Source: Tubulanus polymorphus
Lineage: Eukaryota; Nemertea; Palaeonemertea; Tubulaniformes; Tubulanidae
Assembly: GCF_964204645.1 (NCBI RefSeq)
Contig: NC_134026.1
Location: forward strand, 12,362,450 to 12,426,449
Direction: 5' to 3'
Length of the DNA: 64,000 nt
The notes under the pieces were generated by a model. The model worked only from the letters and a program-made list of their open reading frames with translations. It was not told where the DNA came from and ran no database searches. Position numbers and translations under genes: made by a program. Below are positions 1 to 13,278 of the stretch, one piece after another. Within the stretch, counting starts at the first letter, position 1. Each line of letters begins with the position of its first letter.

Positions 1-1080
1 GTTCACTTTTCGTCCGTCGTCCGACCGTTCGTCCGTAGACGGAATCGAGTTATTTTGGGAAGTTTTGAAGACGCTTCAATGTTATGTCTTGATATTTGGG
101 TTGCACATGCATCTACCTTAGACACATCTACCGCCATAAAACTTGCCCCGTCAGAATCAAGATGGCCGACTGGCAGCCATTGTTGTTTGCCACATTTACA
201 CATTTTTTATCTTTTTTAGAGAAATTTTGAAGACGCTTTGATCAATTTTATCACCTTGATCTTTCGTATATATTTGAGTCCTCCAAAGGCCTATCAGCGT
301 AAGAAAAATTGGGTCGATTGGACTCAAGATGACCGTCCTATGACCTTTTTAGTTCCCAAAAAATGTCAATTTTGGCCGAATTCTGAGTCCTGTTGTTTCC
401 TACTGGTTTGCCATTTCTCATTGCAATTTGTAATGAGTATTCTTTGGAACGGGATGTTTTATACCCGAGACAGGTATTTCTTATCAACCAATTATGATGC
501 AATTTGCGGCCATCTTGGTGTCATCAGTACTCATTCGTAGGTGAGAAAAAGTTTTTCCACATTATATTGATACCTAAGCATATTTCAATACTGCAATCAA
601 TTGTCAATTAGCTCATAACGTATTCCACGATTATGGTGAGTTTCAAGGTCATTGGGTTTTGCATATGGTCACCAGGGTGCGTTGAATAGTAGAATTACTG
701 TGTATTTTCATATTAAATTGGTAACGAGGCATATTTTGTTATCACAATCAATTATAAAATCGTAGCAGCTGCCATGTTCTATGATTGGCGTGAGTTTCAA
801 GGTCATTGGTTTTTGTATATGGTCACCAGGGGGCGTTGAATAGTAGAATAACCTAGTATTTCCATATTAAATTGGTAACAAGGCATATATTATTATCACA
901 ATCAATTATAAAATCGTAGCTGCTGACATGTACTATGATTGTGGCGAGTTTAAAGGTCTTCAAGGTTTTGGTTTTTGTATGTGGTCTCTAGGGGGCGTTG
1001 AATATTGAAGTTGTTAGATTGTTGAGCATTAGAAACCACTTCCCGAGAGTGGGCATGGAGCCCCTGGACCCCTAGTTGTT
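1..1080. repeat. Cryptic repeat with three ~154-bp tandem units
   Basis: The first 60 bases are rich in CGTCCG-type motifs. Three diverged tandem units follow, recognisable by the phrase GAGTTTCAAGGTCATT near 638, 792 and 946 (period 154), each followed by a GGTCACCAGGG-like and GCGTTGAATA phrase. Two earlier stretches near 60 and 225 share AAGACGCTT and may be more diverged units. The region ends near 1080 in a T/A-rich tail. The short ORFs across it lack any domain and look accidental. It resembles non-autonomous elements with internal tandem repeats; a related architecture occurs at 34321-35006. The left end is cut by the window edge. Confidence 0.6.
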
Positions 1081-1111
1081 GCTTTTTTTAAATAAAAATT
1101 TTAAATAAAAA

Positions 1112-1170
1112 GCTTGACGCGGGCGGCATTTGACTTTCTTGAGAAACTAGGGTATTTCGTTGTGTGGCCT
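1112..1170 (+). repeat. Terminal fragment of the element family seen at 21648-22515
   Basis: About 60 bases ending in GAAACTAGGGTATTTCGTTG and TGTGTGG match, with few changes, both inverted termini of the element at 21648-22515. It is read here as a solo terminus or one end of a decayed copy. Confidence 0.55.
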
Positions 1171-1203
1171 AATGCCATAGGTTACCGCCAACAAATCCTT
1201 GCT

Positions 1204-1506
1204 TGCCAGGGTTTGATTGCCTCTGACCGAAGGTCACGGCAACACAAACTCTGGCTGCAAACCCTACATTGATCTAATAGATCACCACTCAATCTAAGAG
1301 ATTTTTGGGGGAGGGGTTCCCACTCAGGGCCCTCCAGCCCTCTAGCCATTCAAATGAAAGGTAATTGATCGAGCGAACCTTCCGGTAAAAACAACGCAAC
1401 TGACTTGATATACAGAATGGTGGACGCTACCTAACCGCCCCAAGAAATCTCTTAGACCAATGCAGGGTTTGCAGGCACGATTTGTGACTTCAATCAAACC
1501 CTGGCA
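1204..1506. mobile_element. 303-bp MITE with inverted ends
   Basis: The ends are TGCCAGGGTTTGATTG and its complement CAATCAAACCCTGGCA. A second inner inverted pair (GCAAACCCT with AGGGTTTGC) and a third (AATCTAAGAGATTT region with AAATCTCTTAGA) extend the symmetry, so the whole element can fold back. It holds no coding capacity. The superfamily is not determined; I see no clear target-site duplication. Confidence 0.7.
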
Positions 1507-1527
1507 CGTGAAGGTACCACTGACCTT

Positions 1528-1591
1528 AAAATATGTTATGCAGCCGTGTTAATTGAATAACTTTAATTAACACAGCTGCATAACATATTTT
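1528..1591. repeat. 27-bp inverted repeat with 10-bp loop
   Basis: Arms 1528-1554 and 1565-1591 are complementary at 26 of 27 positions around a 10-base loop. It could be a tiny foldback transposon or a hairpin left by one. No reading frame is associated. Confidence 0.8.
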
Positions 1592-1793
1592 ACGTAATAA
1601 TAATAATATATTTTATCCACTGAATATTTAATATATCATTATACATTCAAAAAATGAAGTTAAATGAAATATTAGGGGAGAATATATTAGGGGGAATATA
1701 TAGGGGAGGCTTGAAGAAGCCAGTTAAGACTTATGTCAAACGTACAAGTCCCCCAATACGCAAAGAACCACACTCACCCTCACTCACACACAT

Positions 1794-1848
<55 letters not shown>
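1794..1848. repeat. (ACGC)n microsatellite
   Basis: An uninterrupted tetranucleotide repeat of about 13 units. It lies immediately beyond the 3' end of the minus-strand LINE at 1860-4746, so read on the minus strand it forms a (GCGT)n tail, as some non-LTR families have instead of poly(A). The histidine/alanine/arginine-rich ORFs through it are artefacts of the repeat. Confidence 0.9.
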
Positions 1849-1859
1849 TAATAAAGTGA

Positions 1860-4746
1860 TAGATGACAGAAACCATAATGATGAAAAACGACAAATATTA
1901 CAGACACTGAGTAATTGATTGATTAAATAATGTTTTAATTTGACCTTGAATGATAGGGTACTGGTAATATTTTTTAAATATTTAGGTAGATTATTCCAAA
2001 CTGTAGGACAAGATACTTTCACAGAGAATTTCACTATATTGGGTTTAAAATCTATCGATGCGAAATGAGTGGCTTAACTGTGGAAATTGGCACCTTTTTG
2101 AAAATAGGAATTAAAAGAACTAAGTAACTCTGAGTTGATGTAATTATGCATGAATAAGGATAACTGAAACTTGGTAATAGCTTTGAATTTGAGAATTTTG
2201 AGTCTTTTAAAGATAGGCTCGGTATGTTCAAGATGTTCGAGAGTGTAAATTGCTAATAATTCTAATGGCGCGCTTTTGCAATATGATCAACGGCTTAAGG
2301 ATAGTATCATATATGCTAGCCCAATGAGATTACAATATTGAAGGTATGGCTATAGTATAACAAAGCTATAGTACAGGGTAGACAACAATTTTGAGGGAAA
2401 TATCTTTTTCAATCGATCTAAAGTTCCAAGACTTCGGGTAACTTTGCTTAAAACATGTGTTATATGTACATCCCACTTTAATTTATCGTCTATATGAAGT
2501 CCTAAAAAAGTAGTACTATGAACTTGATGAAGGGATACGTTATTTAATTTCATAGACAGATTAAAGGATTGACACTACCAAAAACCATGTAATGACTTTT
2601 TTTCAAGTTGAGAGAGAGAGCTTATTGATTTGAAACCATTTAGATAGCTTGTCAAGTTCTTGATTGACTTTGAAAAATAGTCTATTTATGTCGGTGTTAC
2701 TTAAAAAACAGTTCGTGTCATCGGCAAAAAGTGTAAAATGTAATATGTTCGAAGCATTAACACCGTCATTAATATCTAAAATAAAAAGAAGGGGTCCTAA
2801 AATCGAACCGTGAGGAACGCCTACAAAGATATTCAAGGGATTAGAAAAGGTGTTGTTTGTTCTAACAATTTGACGCCGATTAGTCAAATAATCTTTAAAC
2901 AAGTTGAGGGCTATGCCTCGGACACTGTAGTGATATAATTTACCGATAAGAATATCATGATTGAGAGTGTCAGAAGCTTTTGACAAATCTAAGAATAGAC
3001 CAAGGGTAATCTTTTTATTTTCGAGATTATTTGATAAATCGTCAATAACCTCAGTTAGGGCCATAGCTGCAGACCGAAAACCAAATTGGTTGGGCACTAT
3101 AATTTCATGTTTGTCACAAAAGGATATCAACCTGGAATAAACGATCTTTTCCGAAATTTTTGAAAAACCTGGAAGGACCTAAATAGGGCGATAATTATTA
3201 AAAGAGGACTCTTCTCCGTTTTTAAATAAAGGGCACACTTAAGCTATTTTCAGGTCAGATGGAACGATACCGGTTTGTAAACTACAGTTTAATATATGGG
3301 ACAATGGGAGATTAACAATGTCAATGACCCGCTTGACAAGGTTGGTGCTAACGCCATCAAGACCCGTGCTCACTTTGGAGCGAAAACCCAATACAATATC
3401 ACTAATTTCCTTAGCTGAAGTATGAAAAAAGAAAAAATTATCGTTTACGTGATTTGTGAAACATAGATGATAATCCTCACTAGTGCCAGGAATTTGACTT
3501 GCTAGACTGTCACCAATACTTATAAAATATTCATTGAACTTATCTGCTATGTTTTGCTGCCAATAATGGTCTGGTTGTCAGAAATAAAAAGGTTAGGTAA
3601 TTTTGAGGACGAATTCCTCCCTAATACATTGTTAACTAATGTCCACGTATCTTTCATACCAGCGGCGCGTAATTTTTCAGAATAATATGATGTTTCGACA
3701 CTTCTTATAACTTGAATATTTTCATAAGATCTACATCTAGCATGAACTAGCTCAGAATTAGAGCGCAAAGATTTTTTATACAAACGATATTTTTTGTTGA
3801 TCGATCGAATTATACCGGGTGATATCCATGGTATATTGAACTCCGGAATCTTCGAATTGATGTCCATAAAAGGAAAAGAACTTTCACTACATTTTAAAAG
3901 GTCGATGTTGAATCACCAATTAGATAACAAAGTTTCTTTTCTCCGCTAAGTATATCTGACAAAACAGTGGCGGATTTAGCCTACCGCACTTGCCGCTAAT
4001 GCGGTAGTCAACATTTTTCCTCTAACAACATTTTATTTATTTCATGGATGGACTTGACTTAGCTGATTCCTTGTAAAAAAGTTACCATTTTAAAACAGGA
4101 TTTTTCTCTTCCAAAACCCAGGAATTGTCATCTCAGCCCTTTAAATTTTTCAAAATTATCTGGGGGAGGACCCCCAAACCCCCAGTAGGCACGTGGTGCC
4201 TTCGGCACTCGTATGGCACATCTCGGTTGCCGAAATGCGGTAGTCATATTATGCCTCTGGATCCGCCACTGCAAAATATCAAGCTCATTTTGGAAAGTAA
4301 TTAACTTTTCACGTGGTGGGCGGTAAATTATACCAACGAATGCATTTGAGTTTTTTCCCTGATCACTATAAATAAAGATTCAAAATCAGAGGATAAATCA
4401 GACCGGGGTTTAAAATTAAACTCGTTCTTGATAAGAAGAGACACCACCTCCAGCGTCCATTTATACGAGATTGAAATATACTATTATAATCGATAAGACG
4501 ATACAAGGCAGAGTTATCGTGCATATCATTGGTCCATGTCTCAGTTAACCCAATGATTAATAAACTACCACTGACATATGACAAAAAATCAAAATCGTCG
4601 AAATTTTTATGAACACTTCGAACATTATGAGAGATTATTGTGAGTTGCCCGTGGTCCACGAGAAAATCATCTTTTACGTATAAACAATTGTTGTTTATAC
4701 TGGGTATATCAATAACGTTCTCCATGTAATGTACACTGATTAACAC
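1860..4746 (-). pseudogene. Non-LTR retrotransposon ORF2 (endonuclease + reverse transcriptase), decayed
   Basis: A LINE polyprotein reads right to left in broken pieces. Near 4660-4500 is the start of an APE-type endonuclease (IISHNVRSVHKNF, then IGLTETWTN). Between 3600 and 2603 lies the reverse transcriptase: NYRPI near 3190, NQFGFR near 3090, LDLSKASDTLNH (usual SKAFDTLNH) near 3000, GVPHGSILGPLLF near 2810 and the catalytic FADDT near 2720. The usual C-terminal tail follows at 2553-2350 and 2034-1860. Several stops and frameshifts interrupt it, and a MITE is inserted at 3965-4271. The clade is CR1/Jockey-like by motif style; I cannot place it more exactly. It is not functional. Confidence 0.9.
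3965..4271. mobile_element. hAT-like MITE nested in the LINE
   Basis: Ends are CAGTGGCGGAT and ATCCGCCACTG, perfect 11-bp inverted repeats. The element is flanked by CAAAA on both sides (3960-3964 and 4272-4276), a likely 5-bp target-site duplication. The internal sequence is non-coding. It sits between endonuclease and reverse-transcriptase parts of the LINE, so it inserted later. CAGTGG ends fit the hAT superfamily, though most hATs give 8-bp duplications. Confidence 0.8.
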
Positions 4747-4904
4747 ATGCTAAATTACATAAGTGAAAATAGACAATATTCATTAAATTTGAAAAAATAT
4801 TAAATCGACACACTCCTTCCTCACAAATGTGAGGAAAAATTAAGAATTCCCTGGCGATCGGGAGAAATATTTAAGTAACTCATATTACTTAACATTTGGT
4901 TTTT

Positions 4905-5160
4905 TTAAGCTTTCTTGGCTGATGGTGTCGTTGCCGTGAAAGATCTCACTTTGCGTTTATTGCTAGCACCCGGAGTTTTGAAAACTTCGGAATCAATGGA
5001 GCCGTCAATCGCGTCGTGGAAATGTTTGATCAGCGTGAATTTTTAATCTTGAGCATGCAGCAATGTCGTTTGCAGTATTTACTGCGGAGCTGTGATGATA
5101 GCGCCCTCGTTTTAGTAACATGTGGAGCTCACCAAAGTCAACGAAGCCGTTAATCTTTAG
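4905..5160 (-). pseudogene. Possible LINE ORF1 C-terminal fragment
   Basis: On the minus strand two short open stretches joined by one frameshift near 5040 end in a basic tail (KRKVRSFT, then SAKKA and a stop at 4905). The position is immediately upstream of the endonuclease start of the LINE at 1860-4746, where ORF1 is expected. I recognise no zinc knuckle or RRM, so the assignment rests on position and on coding-like composition only. A fragment of an unrelated gene is possible. Confidence 0.3.
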
Positions 5161-8100
5161 ATAAAGGATATTATGTTAATAAAAAAAGATTTGTTAGAAA
5201 ATATTTGAATTAAAATTAATTATGCATACGCTCGGGATTATCTTGACGAAAAAATAAAACGTTTTTCCAATCTGCAGATGAATTTTAAACAATTCTCATT
5301 CGCATTGAAAACACCATACATGTCGACCAATATTGTGTAGTATAAAGTTGAATTCGGACTCTCCGCTGTGCCGTGGGTGACTCGCTACGATCTTGTTATT
5401 GATGTGTATGTATGCGTAGAAATTCGTTAAATCATGTATGTGTGTATATATATTGAAGAATGCTGAATTTTTAATGTATAGTATGTAAATAGGATTCCGT
5501 ACCGATTATCGTGTATAATACTCCGAAATCTAAAAGGAAAAAATATTAATTAGAAAAAAATTTAAAAACATGAACATTTTTAAAACAAATACATTATATT
5601 TAGTTAAAGCAGAAAAATATAAATTGAAATGACAGTGACCGATGAACTTTCAATCTCGGTCGTAAGGTGTTTTTACACCTAATGCACGGATATATCTTGA
5701 GGTAATTTCTTTTTTGACCTGCAATTTCTCGCTACAATCATGTAACAACTATTCAGTCCCCCACCTGACTCCAGTGGGTGCGATGAAGATGTAATGGAGC
5801 TTTCCATTGGAAAATAAAGATATAGAAAAAATGCCAATGCGTGGAAAACGTCCTATTGACCTCGGCGTCTTGTTTGCACTACTGCTTGACGTAAAGGTTT
5901 ATAATGAGACGGTCACGTTGTACGGAAGCGGCGATCCGCGCCCTCTCTCATACAGCTGCCTCGCCGATAGAATGATACTCCGAGGGAACGTTGACTGTCG
6001 CTTCTGTCCAGCTATCTGTCCAATAGATACCGCTCTCGCGTACATATTGTTCATGTCGGGCTGGTGCACCGTAGTGTAAAAATAGATAGGCAATTCTTTA
6101 GAAAGTCGAACTTGACAAACCCGACCACACAGAAATAATCTGTTTAGTTGTAAAATGTTATGAACTTTATCAGTTCATTTCTAAACTGCCGAGTCTGATA
6201 AAAATATCATTGATCATGGTTTTAAAAAAGTGTACAAGGTAGATATGTGGCCGGCTGTGTCAACTATTAAGCTCAACAATGAGTTGAAAGACAAGGTGTC
6301 AATTTTTTAGCCTTAGGTCTTGGCTTTGAATCCTGAAAATCGGGACAGAGTTTGTATGGAACTTAGAATACTTTCTCATCTCCCGATACAGCTAGATTTG
6401 ATTTCAGCTTCAGCAACAAGAATATGAATATGACATCTGAGATGCTTTTGATTTAACGAAACCTTATAAGTCATTAGGAGGCTTATAATTTATAATGATT
6501 GTATGTATGTATTTCATTTCAAAATCTATTAGGCCTACTTAAAATGAGTTACGTATTTACCTTCTTTTCCTGGTATAAACAACTGTTTTTCATATAAAAT
6601 CTAATTACCTTATACTTTCATAACATGCATTTCCTTTTATGTCAAGTATAAGCTGATAAAGCACCTTACAAGGTGAATATTAGGTGAATATGATTAACTC
6701 CTTCAATTCACTCACTTCTGCGCTGAATCTTACAGTGCCCATGGGCACCTTGTTTGCTCCTAAGACTGATATTTTCGTTTCTTTGTCCTGTACAGAAAAC
6801 TTAACTATACCAAGGTATGCTGGGTTACTTTTAAGACGGATAGCTTTTACCACTTTTGCTTCTCGGTTAAGCCCGATTTTGTTTACAAGGTTTTCACATT
6901 TTTGTCACGTTTTTATTCTCGGCGTAGTGGAGGTTTGTTACAACGAGAGTTACATCCGTGTTTACCAGAGGGTCGTGGGGTTGAAAACTATTTATCGTGC
7001 ACTGGAGCTCCATGCACAGGTTTTCGAGGTTTTTTTTATCACTCTTTGCTGTTTGTCCAATGCGACAGTTTTTTGGCCTCTATTTAGCTTGACTGATTTC
7101 GAACTGTTTTCCTCATTTAAATATTCATTGTGAATTAAAATTGTGAATTGCCTGTGAATTAAAATCCACAGTCAGATCTTTCATGTGATCATCATGTTGC
7201 TCCACCTGTTTGCACAACTTGTGTGAGCCGTTGGAGTCTCTTTTTTGTTCAAATTGAAATCTTGCAATTAAGGAAATACAAAACTGCCAGATTTCTTTTC
7301 AGATAATTAGACATGCTGAATCTACTTAATCACCAGATTGTCAAGTATCCACTTTAGATCCAAATGTCGACGCCGTTCAGTGTTAAATACTGAGTTAAGT
7401 AAAAAAATTCACAAAATTTACAAATTGCGTGTAAGATGAGATTCTGATTTATTGCAAGACCAATGCATTGAAGACTATCAAAACACTGGCCTAATCGATT
7501 TGCATTAACCTTCATAATGACAGGAAATGATTTATTACAATTGAAAATGCCGTGCTGTGTTTCTCACGCTATTAATTTAAGCCGTCTCGTAAAATAATAC
7601 GGACTAAATTTAGAAAAAAAATAGCTTCAAAGCGGCAGTAACTACTTCGTTGCATCGTCTACATTCAAAATGAAGGGAATTACCGGTATATATGAGGAAA
7701 TGAGATGAAATATGATGTGTGCGATAAGTGGAAGTGAAAGGCTTAATTGGTGGAACCAAAAGCTAATCTACGCTATTTAGGATTTCAGAAGGTCATACAT
7801 TGTACAAAGGCAGCAATGCTATCTCAGTGTACATCTAATATTTCACTATGGGGATTCCGTTTATCAATGTACTGTAAACCACTCCCAATTGGAATAATTG
7901 GCGATTGTGATTGTGTGGGCATTCTTTACTCACAGTTGACCATGAACACCGTTGGCGTTCATAAACTTATTTTTGTAAACTTAAGTGTTTTTAAACATTT
8001 GTTTTGTGTTTACATTGTGGTTCTTACTTTTCCTTTCAATTAGCACCGATATGATAATAGTTTATGACGCTCATCATCAGTATTCGGTGGTTGCCGAGGA

Positions 8101-9480
8101 TTAGTCAATCGTTTACCTCCGCTGTCCAGTATCAATAAACGCTCAAATAGTTTAGTCATATAGTTCTGTATCAATCATAATCTTAATCCTGTCTATAAAT
8201 AATTTGTTAGGTCATCATTAGTTGATGAGGCGAAATGTAAAAACCCGACGCTTAACGGCTTAACGGCGGTTCATATTACTCGATAATTCGAGAGTGAATG
8301 AAAATGAATTTGTAGGGGACGGTGGGATGATAGAAAGTTAAATGGGCGTATTACTCTTAAAATCATGCTTCTAAATGAGTATGTGCGGATCGTGATAATG
8401 TTGGTAATACTGTATTCATTATTGTTTGCGTGTATGAAGTCTGATGTTGATTAATCTGTTTGAATTAAATAAATGAAAAATTTATATACACTGTATTTCT
8501 ACGGACGAAAGTGATACTCAACAATACCGTCAGCTGGCTACTCGCTAGGTGATCATCTCAAAATTTCTTGTTTGCTGCAATTAGAATAACTCGCGCAAGG
8601 GAATGGAGGGTTGAAGGCTCCCGCGAATTGATCACGACTGCCGAACTATCGATCGTAGCAATCGAACCCGCCCTCAAGTAGCACAGTTTAGATGCAAGCA
8701 TTTGACGAGAGCTCGAAACAATCGCAATTTAGGTATAGATAGTGCATGCAGATCTATTTGTCACTTTTTGAATGATTTGGGTATTTTAGATTTATTTTAT
8801 TTTGTTAATTAAGTCTATTAGCGTAATAGGTTTTCTCACATCGGTCTGTGGAACTCTGAAATTTTGTTTGAAGCTGAAAGCCAAGCAGTCAGAAACGGAT
8901 TATCGCATGACTGCCAGTAGGGTAGGTGGGTGGGGTGCCTCTCGATAACAAGATAATTTCCTTTTATTCGACGAGCAAATGGCTCTTTCCAAAAAATAGA
9001 CACTATCCATGAAATCAATCTCAATTCTGGCTATTTCTAATGTTAATGATAGTTCTTTCATTTTGAAAATCCCTCCGAAATAGGAGAGTATTTGTAATTA
9101 TAGAAGTATAGCGATTTTAGAAGTAGAATTTCCGTTTCCCTTATGGAATTCAGTGTATGGATAGGGACCTGTGTTCTGGCAAAATTTAAGGTTTAGCTTA
9201 TGAAGCCTTGAATAAAGGCATCTACTTACTTAGCGTGTAGAGAGGTTGTCAGGCCGAGGATTAAACTGAAAAGACTAATTTTTTTCAAAGGGGAAAGGCA
9301 GTCAAAAAATTATGATTGGCCATTCATTTCTACTCTTGCTGCTTTTTAGCATAATGCTAGTTGAAATTTCCAATTCTTCCTAATTAACTTGTATAGGCTA
9401 CAACGATTTTAATACTGTTATCAGCAGAATTTACGGCAGATGAGAGCCGCCATATATAAATTCCAAAGTGAGGCATGTAA
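5161..9480. other. No recognisable gene
   Basis: Ordinary AT-rich sequence. Open stretches at 5807-6079, 6684-7133 and 7747-8043 (plus) have no domain, no splice context and codon use like the surroundings, so they are not called. A short AT-rich low-complexity run lies at 5540-5620. I see no clear transposon ends here. Confidence 0.5.
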
Positions 9481-10550
9481 ACATTGATGACGTATCCCGG
9501 CCCATCACACACTCCGGTGTATACACAAATAGATACACTCCTTGAAGATCTCAGTTGAGAATTGTGATTAAAATACTCCTGCTGGGCTGCCAGTAGGGTC
9601 TTTACTTTTATTTATCCACTCACTGTGTGAAACATATCCAAATAATTGCTGATGAGGCATTATGCTGCATTTAAGAACTGTTATTGGACTTTAAGTGATG
9701 AAAACACTATGAACAGCAGCAGTAACACGTATCGAAGTGGGCCGAACTACGTCACAGCCGAGAGAAAAGCGTCTGCTACGTGGAGATAATGGCGGCGGCC
9801 AGGCACTCTACAAAACCCTCCTTTTTGGATAAAGATTTAGATGAAATGTTTGTCGGCTGTTTTGAAAATTTATTTATAAAGGTTTCTAACACGTCATATA
9901 GATATAAAAAATGTTTCACTGCAGTGCCCCTTTAACCCAAGTCTTTTAGTCGGAAAATGTGCGGAACTAAATAGAACAATACTGGTCGGGCCAATAACGC
10001 CCCAAACGCCCCGGTTCCACCGCCCATGTACTCTGAAATACTCAATGAAATTTGTATCCGAAACTCGTTTGATTAAGCTTGTACACGAAAGCTGTAAATA
10101 TCATCGATGACATATAAAGAGATTTATTATGGTATTCATTTTGTATTCTATTTTACATGAGTATTCGGGTATTTTTGATGTCATCGTTTCAATATAGGCA
10201 CAAGATAAATACCAATGGAGTTCTATTTAGTTTCAGATGTAATACCGTAAAAAAGAACATGATATTCGTGAATATGTTTTGACATTTGCCTTGTTTTTGT
10301 GTTTCACAATGAATAATCAATTCTAGCCTTTGAATCTTCATATTGCTTCATGCACGGATCGTGCATCTAGCCGGTGATTTAGGTCTATCTATCACTGGAG
10401 TACGTTTATCTAGAAAACAGAATAAAAGTTAAATGACGTTTGAGGTTAAAAATGGTTTCGTTTTTAGGCCAGCCGTATGCTGAGCCTATTACTATACAAA
10501 TGTAGCGAATTTAAATGACATGGTTTCCAGAGCAAAGGCTCTTTCATTCC
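9481..10550. other. Unassigned; possible single DNA-element terminus near 9927
   Basis: The stretch 9700-9932 ends in CACTGCAGTGCCCCTTTAA and contains ACTACGTCAC...GCCGAGAG. This is similar in layout to the subterminal part of the TTAA-flanked element at 27700-29106, so a related but truncated element is possible. I found no matching left terminus. The remainder shows nothing recognisable. Confidence 0.35.
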
Positions 10551-10690
10551 ACCTGATGCTGGCTGTTAGTCAACAGCCGAAACGTTGTGGTTTCGTAATA
10601 ATAAATTTGATAGTATAATTTCAAATTCGAAGTGTGGGATTTCTTCATTTATCTACAGTTTACACGGATTATAGTGTTTATTCGACAACT
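10551..10690 (+). repeat. Copy 1 of the hammerhead-like repeat
   Basis: CCACCTGATG, a 7-bp stem (GGCTGTT/AACAGCC), then GAAACGTTGTGG, then an AATAATAAA stretch and about 90 further bases. The same order occurs at 38057-38195 with about 80% identity by eye. In this copy the last base of the CTGATGA box is changed to C. The block resembles the 3'-terminal region of Penelope-like elements. Confidence 0.65.
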
Positions 10691-11790
10691 AAAGGCTCTT
10701 TTACTGTGCAACAGAGCATATATTCATTCAAATCATTCATTAAAGCATTATCCATTCTCCAAACTCTACGTAGCTGAATTTTGAAAGAGGGTTTGTTAAA
10801 ATTTATATGAGCTTTTTCGCGAATATCTGATCACAAAAAATATTGGTTTTGAAAAGCAAATCAGAAAGCAGACTCCTCTATGATTGGCTTAGCCGCAGAA
10901 ATCAGCAGGTGTTCACGTGAACCAGCGGTATCGTCTAGCGATTTACTTCCGGGTTTTATTTTAAGATCTAAAATTGTATTTCAAGATCGATTTCTGTGAA
11001 AGCTTTAGTTGATTTGGTTTTTAGGAGGAATATTTTTATTAGCACTACAGAAAATATCATTGACCATTGTGCGGGAAAAATAGCTTTTTCTTAAATCGGA
11101 TAGATGACCTTGATATGCTAATTAGCCATGTGCTCAAACTACAAATTCAATCAAATTTTATTCCACAAAAAATATAAAATTCAATTTCACTTTATTGAAC
11201 AAATAAAAATATCAAATCCAATTCAATTTTGTTTTATTGAGCAAATTTTAGAAAATTCAATTCTATTCCGCATTAAAATCAATAAGACCAAGGGGAAAGA
11301 TTTATCTAAGGTATTTGTTCCTGCCAGATCCAGTCGCTGTCTTTGCTACTTTTGTATTGTACGATTGTATTGTGTAAATTATTAGGTATTGACTCTGAGC
11401 TTGGAGTGTATTTTGACAAATTTAACCCACAGAATGAATCATCATTTGCCATTTTATGAAAAGCTGATAGGCTGGCCATAGTGCCCCATGTCTCCATGCC
11501 TACCAACTGACATTTGGTGTGTAGGCATGGAAACATATTGTTAAACTTTCAAATCATGGTGTCACTTTTCTCTATTTCACCCCTTTCAATGAAAACTTTT
11601 TGGCGATCTTTCAATACAGTAAATAATGGATTAAAATGCAATGTTTCGGTCAACTGCTGGTCCTTCCTGGTCCTAATAAGACCTGTATCAGGTATGTACC
11701 ACAAAAACTGACTGAGCTAGGCTACCTGAAATGCTCTCAAGTCAAGTTGAAATAGACATTAGTTATAGTGTTACAGGTGCATTCCCATCA
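10691..11790. other. No gene; degenerate AT-rich tandem at 11136-11290
   Basis: Between 11136 and 11290 the phrase AATTCAATTTTATT/TTATTGAACAAA recurs about three times in diverged form. Nothing else is recognised. The part next to 11790 may be the 3' untranslated end of the hAT-type transposase that follows. Confidence 0.45.
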
Positions 11791-11792
11791 TA

Positions 11793-13278
11793 TCAATCAT
11801 CGAACATTAAGTTACTGAAACGTACACACCTGGAGTGCATGGTCTCAAATTTCTGTACGGCAGTATCAATGTTGACATCTTTGTCATAGTGAATGTGCCT
11901 AAGAGCAAGATAAGACAACCTTTGCTGGCCCATGCTTGCTCGCATATAGTTATGTAGGGGCCTGATTACACTTGCACTCCTTTCACATTCATTTGACGTG
12001 ACCGGCAGCATACACGCGATCTGTAAGAGTATGAAGATATTTGGATATTCCAATTGCTTACAAATTTTGATAGCCTTTGCACACGAATCTGGGCGGTCAC
12101 TAGCAGCAAGCTTCCGGAATTTAACACGTCATGAAAACAACTCGGACTCTATCAGCTCTGGGGACGGTAAGTCACATTTGTACATTTCAATAGCATCTTT
12201 CAGATCGGAGTACTGGAGATTTTTCCGATCATCACGGAAGGCACTAAACCTAGAAGGTTACCGCTTTCATTGACAGTTTAGAAAACTGAGATAGCTCATT
12301 GATTACATGGTCGATTAATGGTATCGCCAAGTTTTTCTAAAGTATTCTTCGAAAGATTGCGCAGGAATATTATCTCTGTGTCGTTGGCGTGCATTTATGC
12401 GTGGTCCTGCTGGCGAAAACCCAACCGATTCAGCCATTCTGACACTCAGGTCGTATATCTTCTTGAAGTTTGAATCTACTTGCGTAATTCATCATACATG
12501 GACTTGGTATCATTAATCATTGAATATGCTTCTACTATATCAAGTGTGATTTCTTTTGTAGGAGAACGGTGATGCATGCTAGATGGGATAATGTCTGGTA
12601 TATAGTCAGGAACGTGATAATGAACTGGTACTGCATGATTGCCCTGATTAGTGATGAAGTTATCAGTATCCCAGCCATACAGCAGGTCTTCGTCATAGCC
12701 TTTATCTTTGTCGATGTTGCGTCCTGATTCAATGATTTCGAGACATGTCACTATGTAGGTGTATGCTTGGTAGAAGTGCCTATAGGAATTGTGCCGGGCT
12801 GCCCACATGTCCATGTCTTGCACACGTCCAACAATGCTAACACTGCACTTTAACACTGCTGCACTATTAAGTAACACAATGTTACTTAATAGTGCAGTTC
12901 TCTTTGGGCTGTTTCTAAAGAACAAGGATACTTCTGTCAACTTATCTAACATGTTTTGGACCATAGGTAATTTGCAGCTGTGCGCGATTACAAGGTCCAA
13001 TGCGTGACATGCACAATGGGTGTATACAGCCAGTGGAGCATGGTCCCTGATTCGTTTCTGCACACCAACACGTGAACTTGACATATTAGATGCCCCATCA
13101 TACGCCTGACCACGAATGTTTTTGATTTCTAGACCATAGGACTCTATCTGATTAACAATTGCATTGCCAATGTATTGTCCAGTGGTTCGCTGCAGTCGCA
13201 CAGTGTCAAGAAACTCTTCTCGAATGCTCAACTCACAATCAACGAATCGCACGCAAAGGGGCATCTGTTCTGAATTAT
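11793..13278 (-). pseudogene. DUF4371/ZMYM1-like hAT transposase, catalytic and C-terminal part
   Basis: Reading leftward from 13278 the frame carries NSEQMPLCVRFVDCE, REEFLD, GQAYDGASNMS and THCACHALDL. These are hallmarks of the RNase H-like core of hAT-family proteins annotated as zinc finger MYM-type protein 1-like. A degenerate stretch with stops (12475-12054) leads into the hAT dimerisation region at 12053-11793, which has TSNECERSAS, LRHIHYD and a stop. The reading frame is intact from 13278 to 12476 only. The N-terminal half lies at 17069-18852, separated by an inserted element. About 30 residues expected at the junction are absent. A DNA-transposon relic. Confidence 0.85.

Noticed and set aside
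1654-2034. Three short ORFs rich in His/Ala/Arg/Thr or Cys/Val repeats
   Set aside because: They translate the ACGC microsatellite in different frames; no independent coding signal.
6684-7133. 149-codon plus-strand ORF
   Set aside because: No domain, low-complexity hydrophobic composition like chance translation of T-rich DNA, and no splice or promoter context.
11680-11705. Possible left terminus of the hAT element (CAGGTATGTACC)
   Set aside because: Only a partial match to the right terminus and no matching flanking 8-mer, so not annotated.
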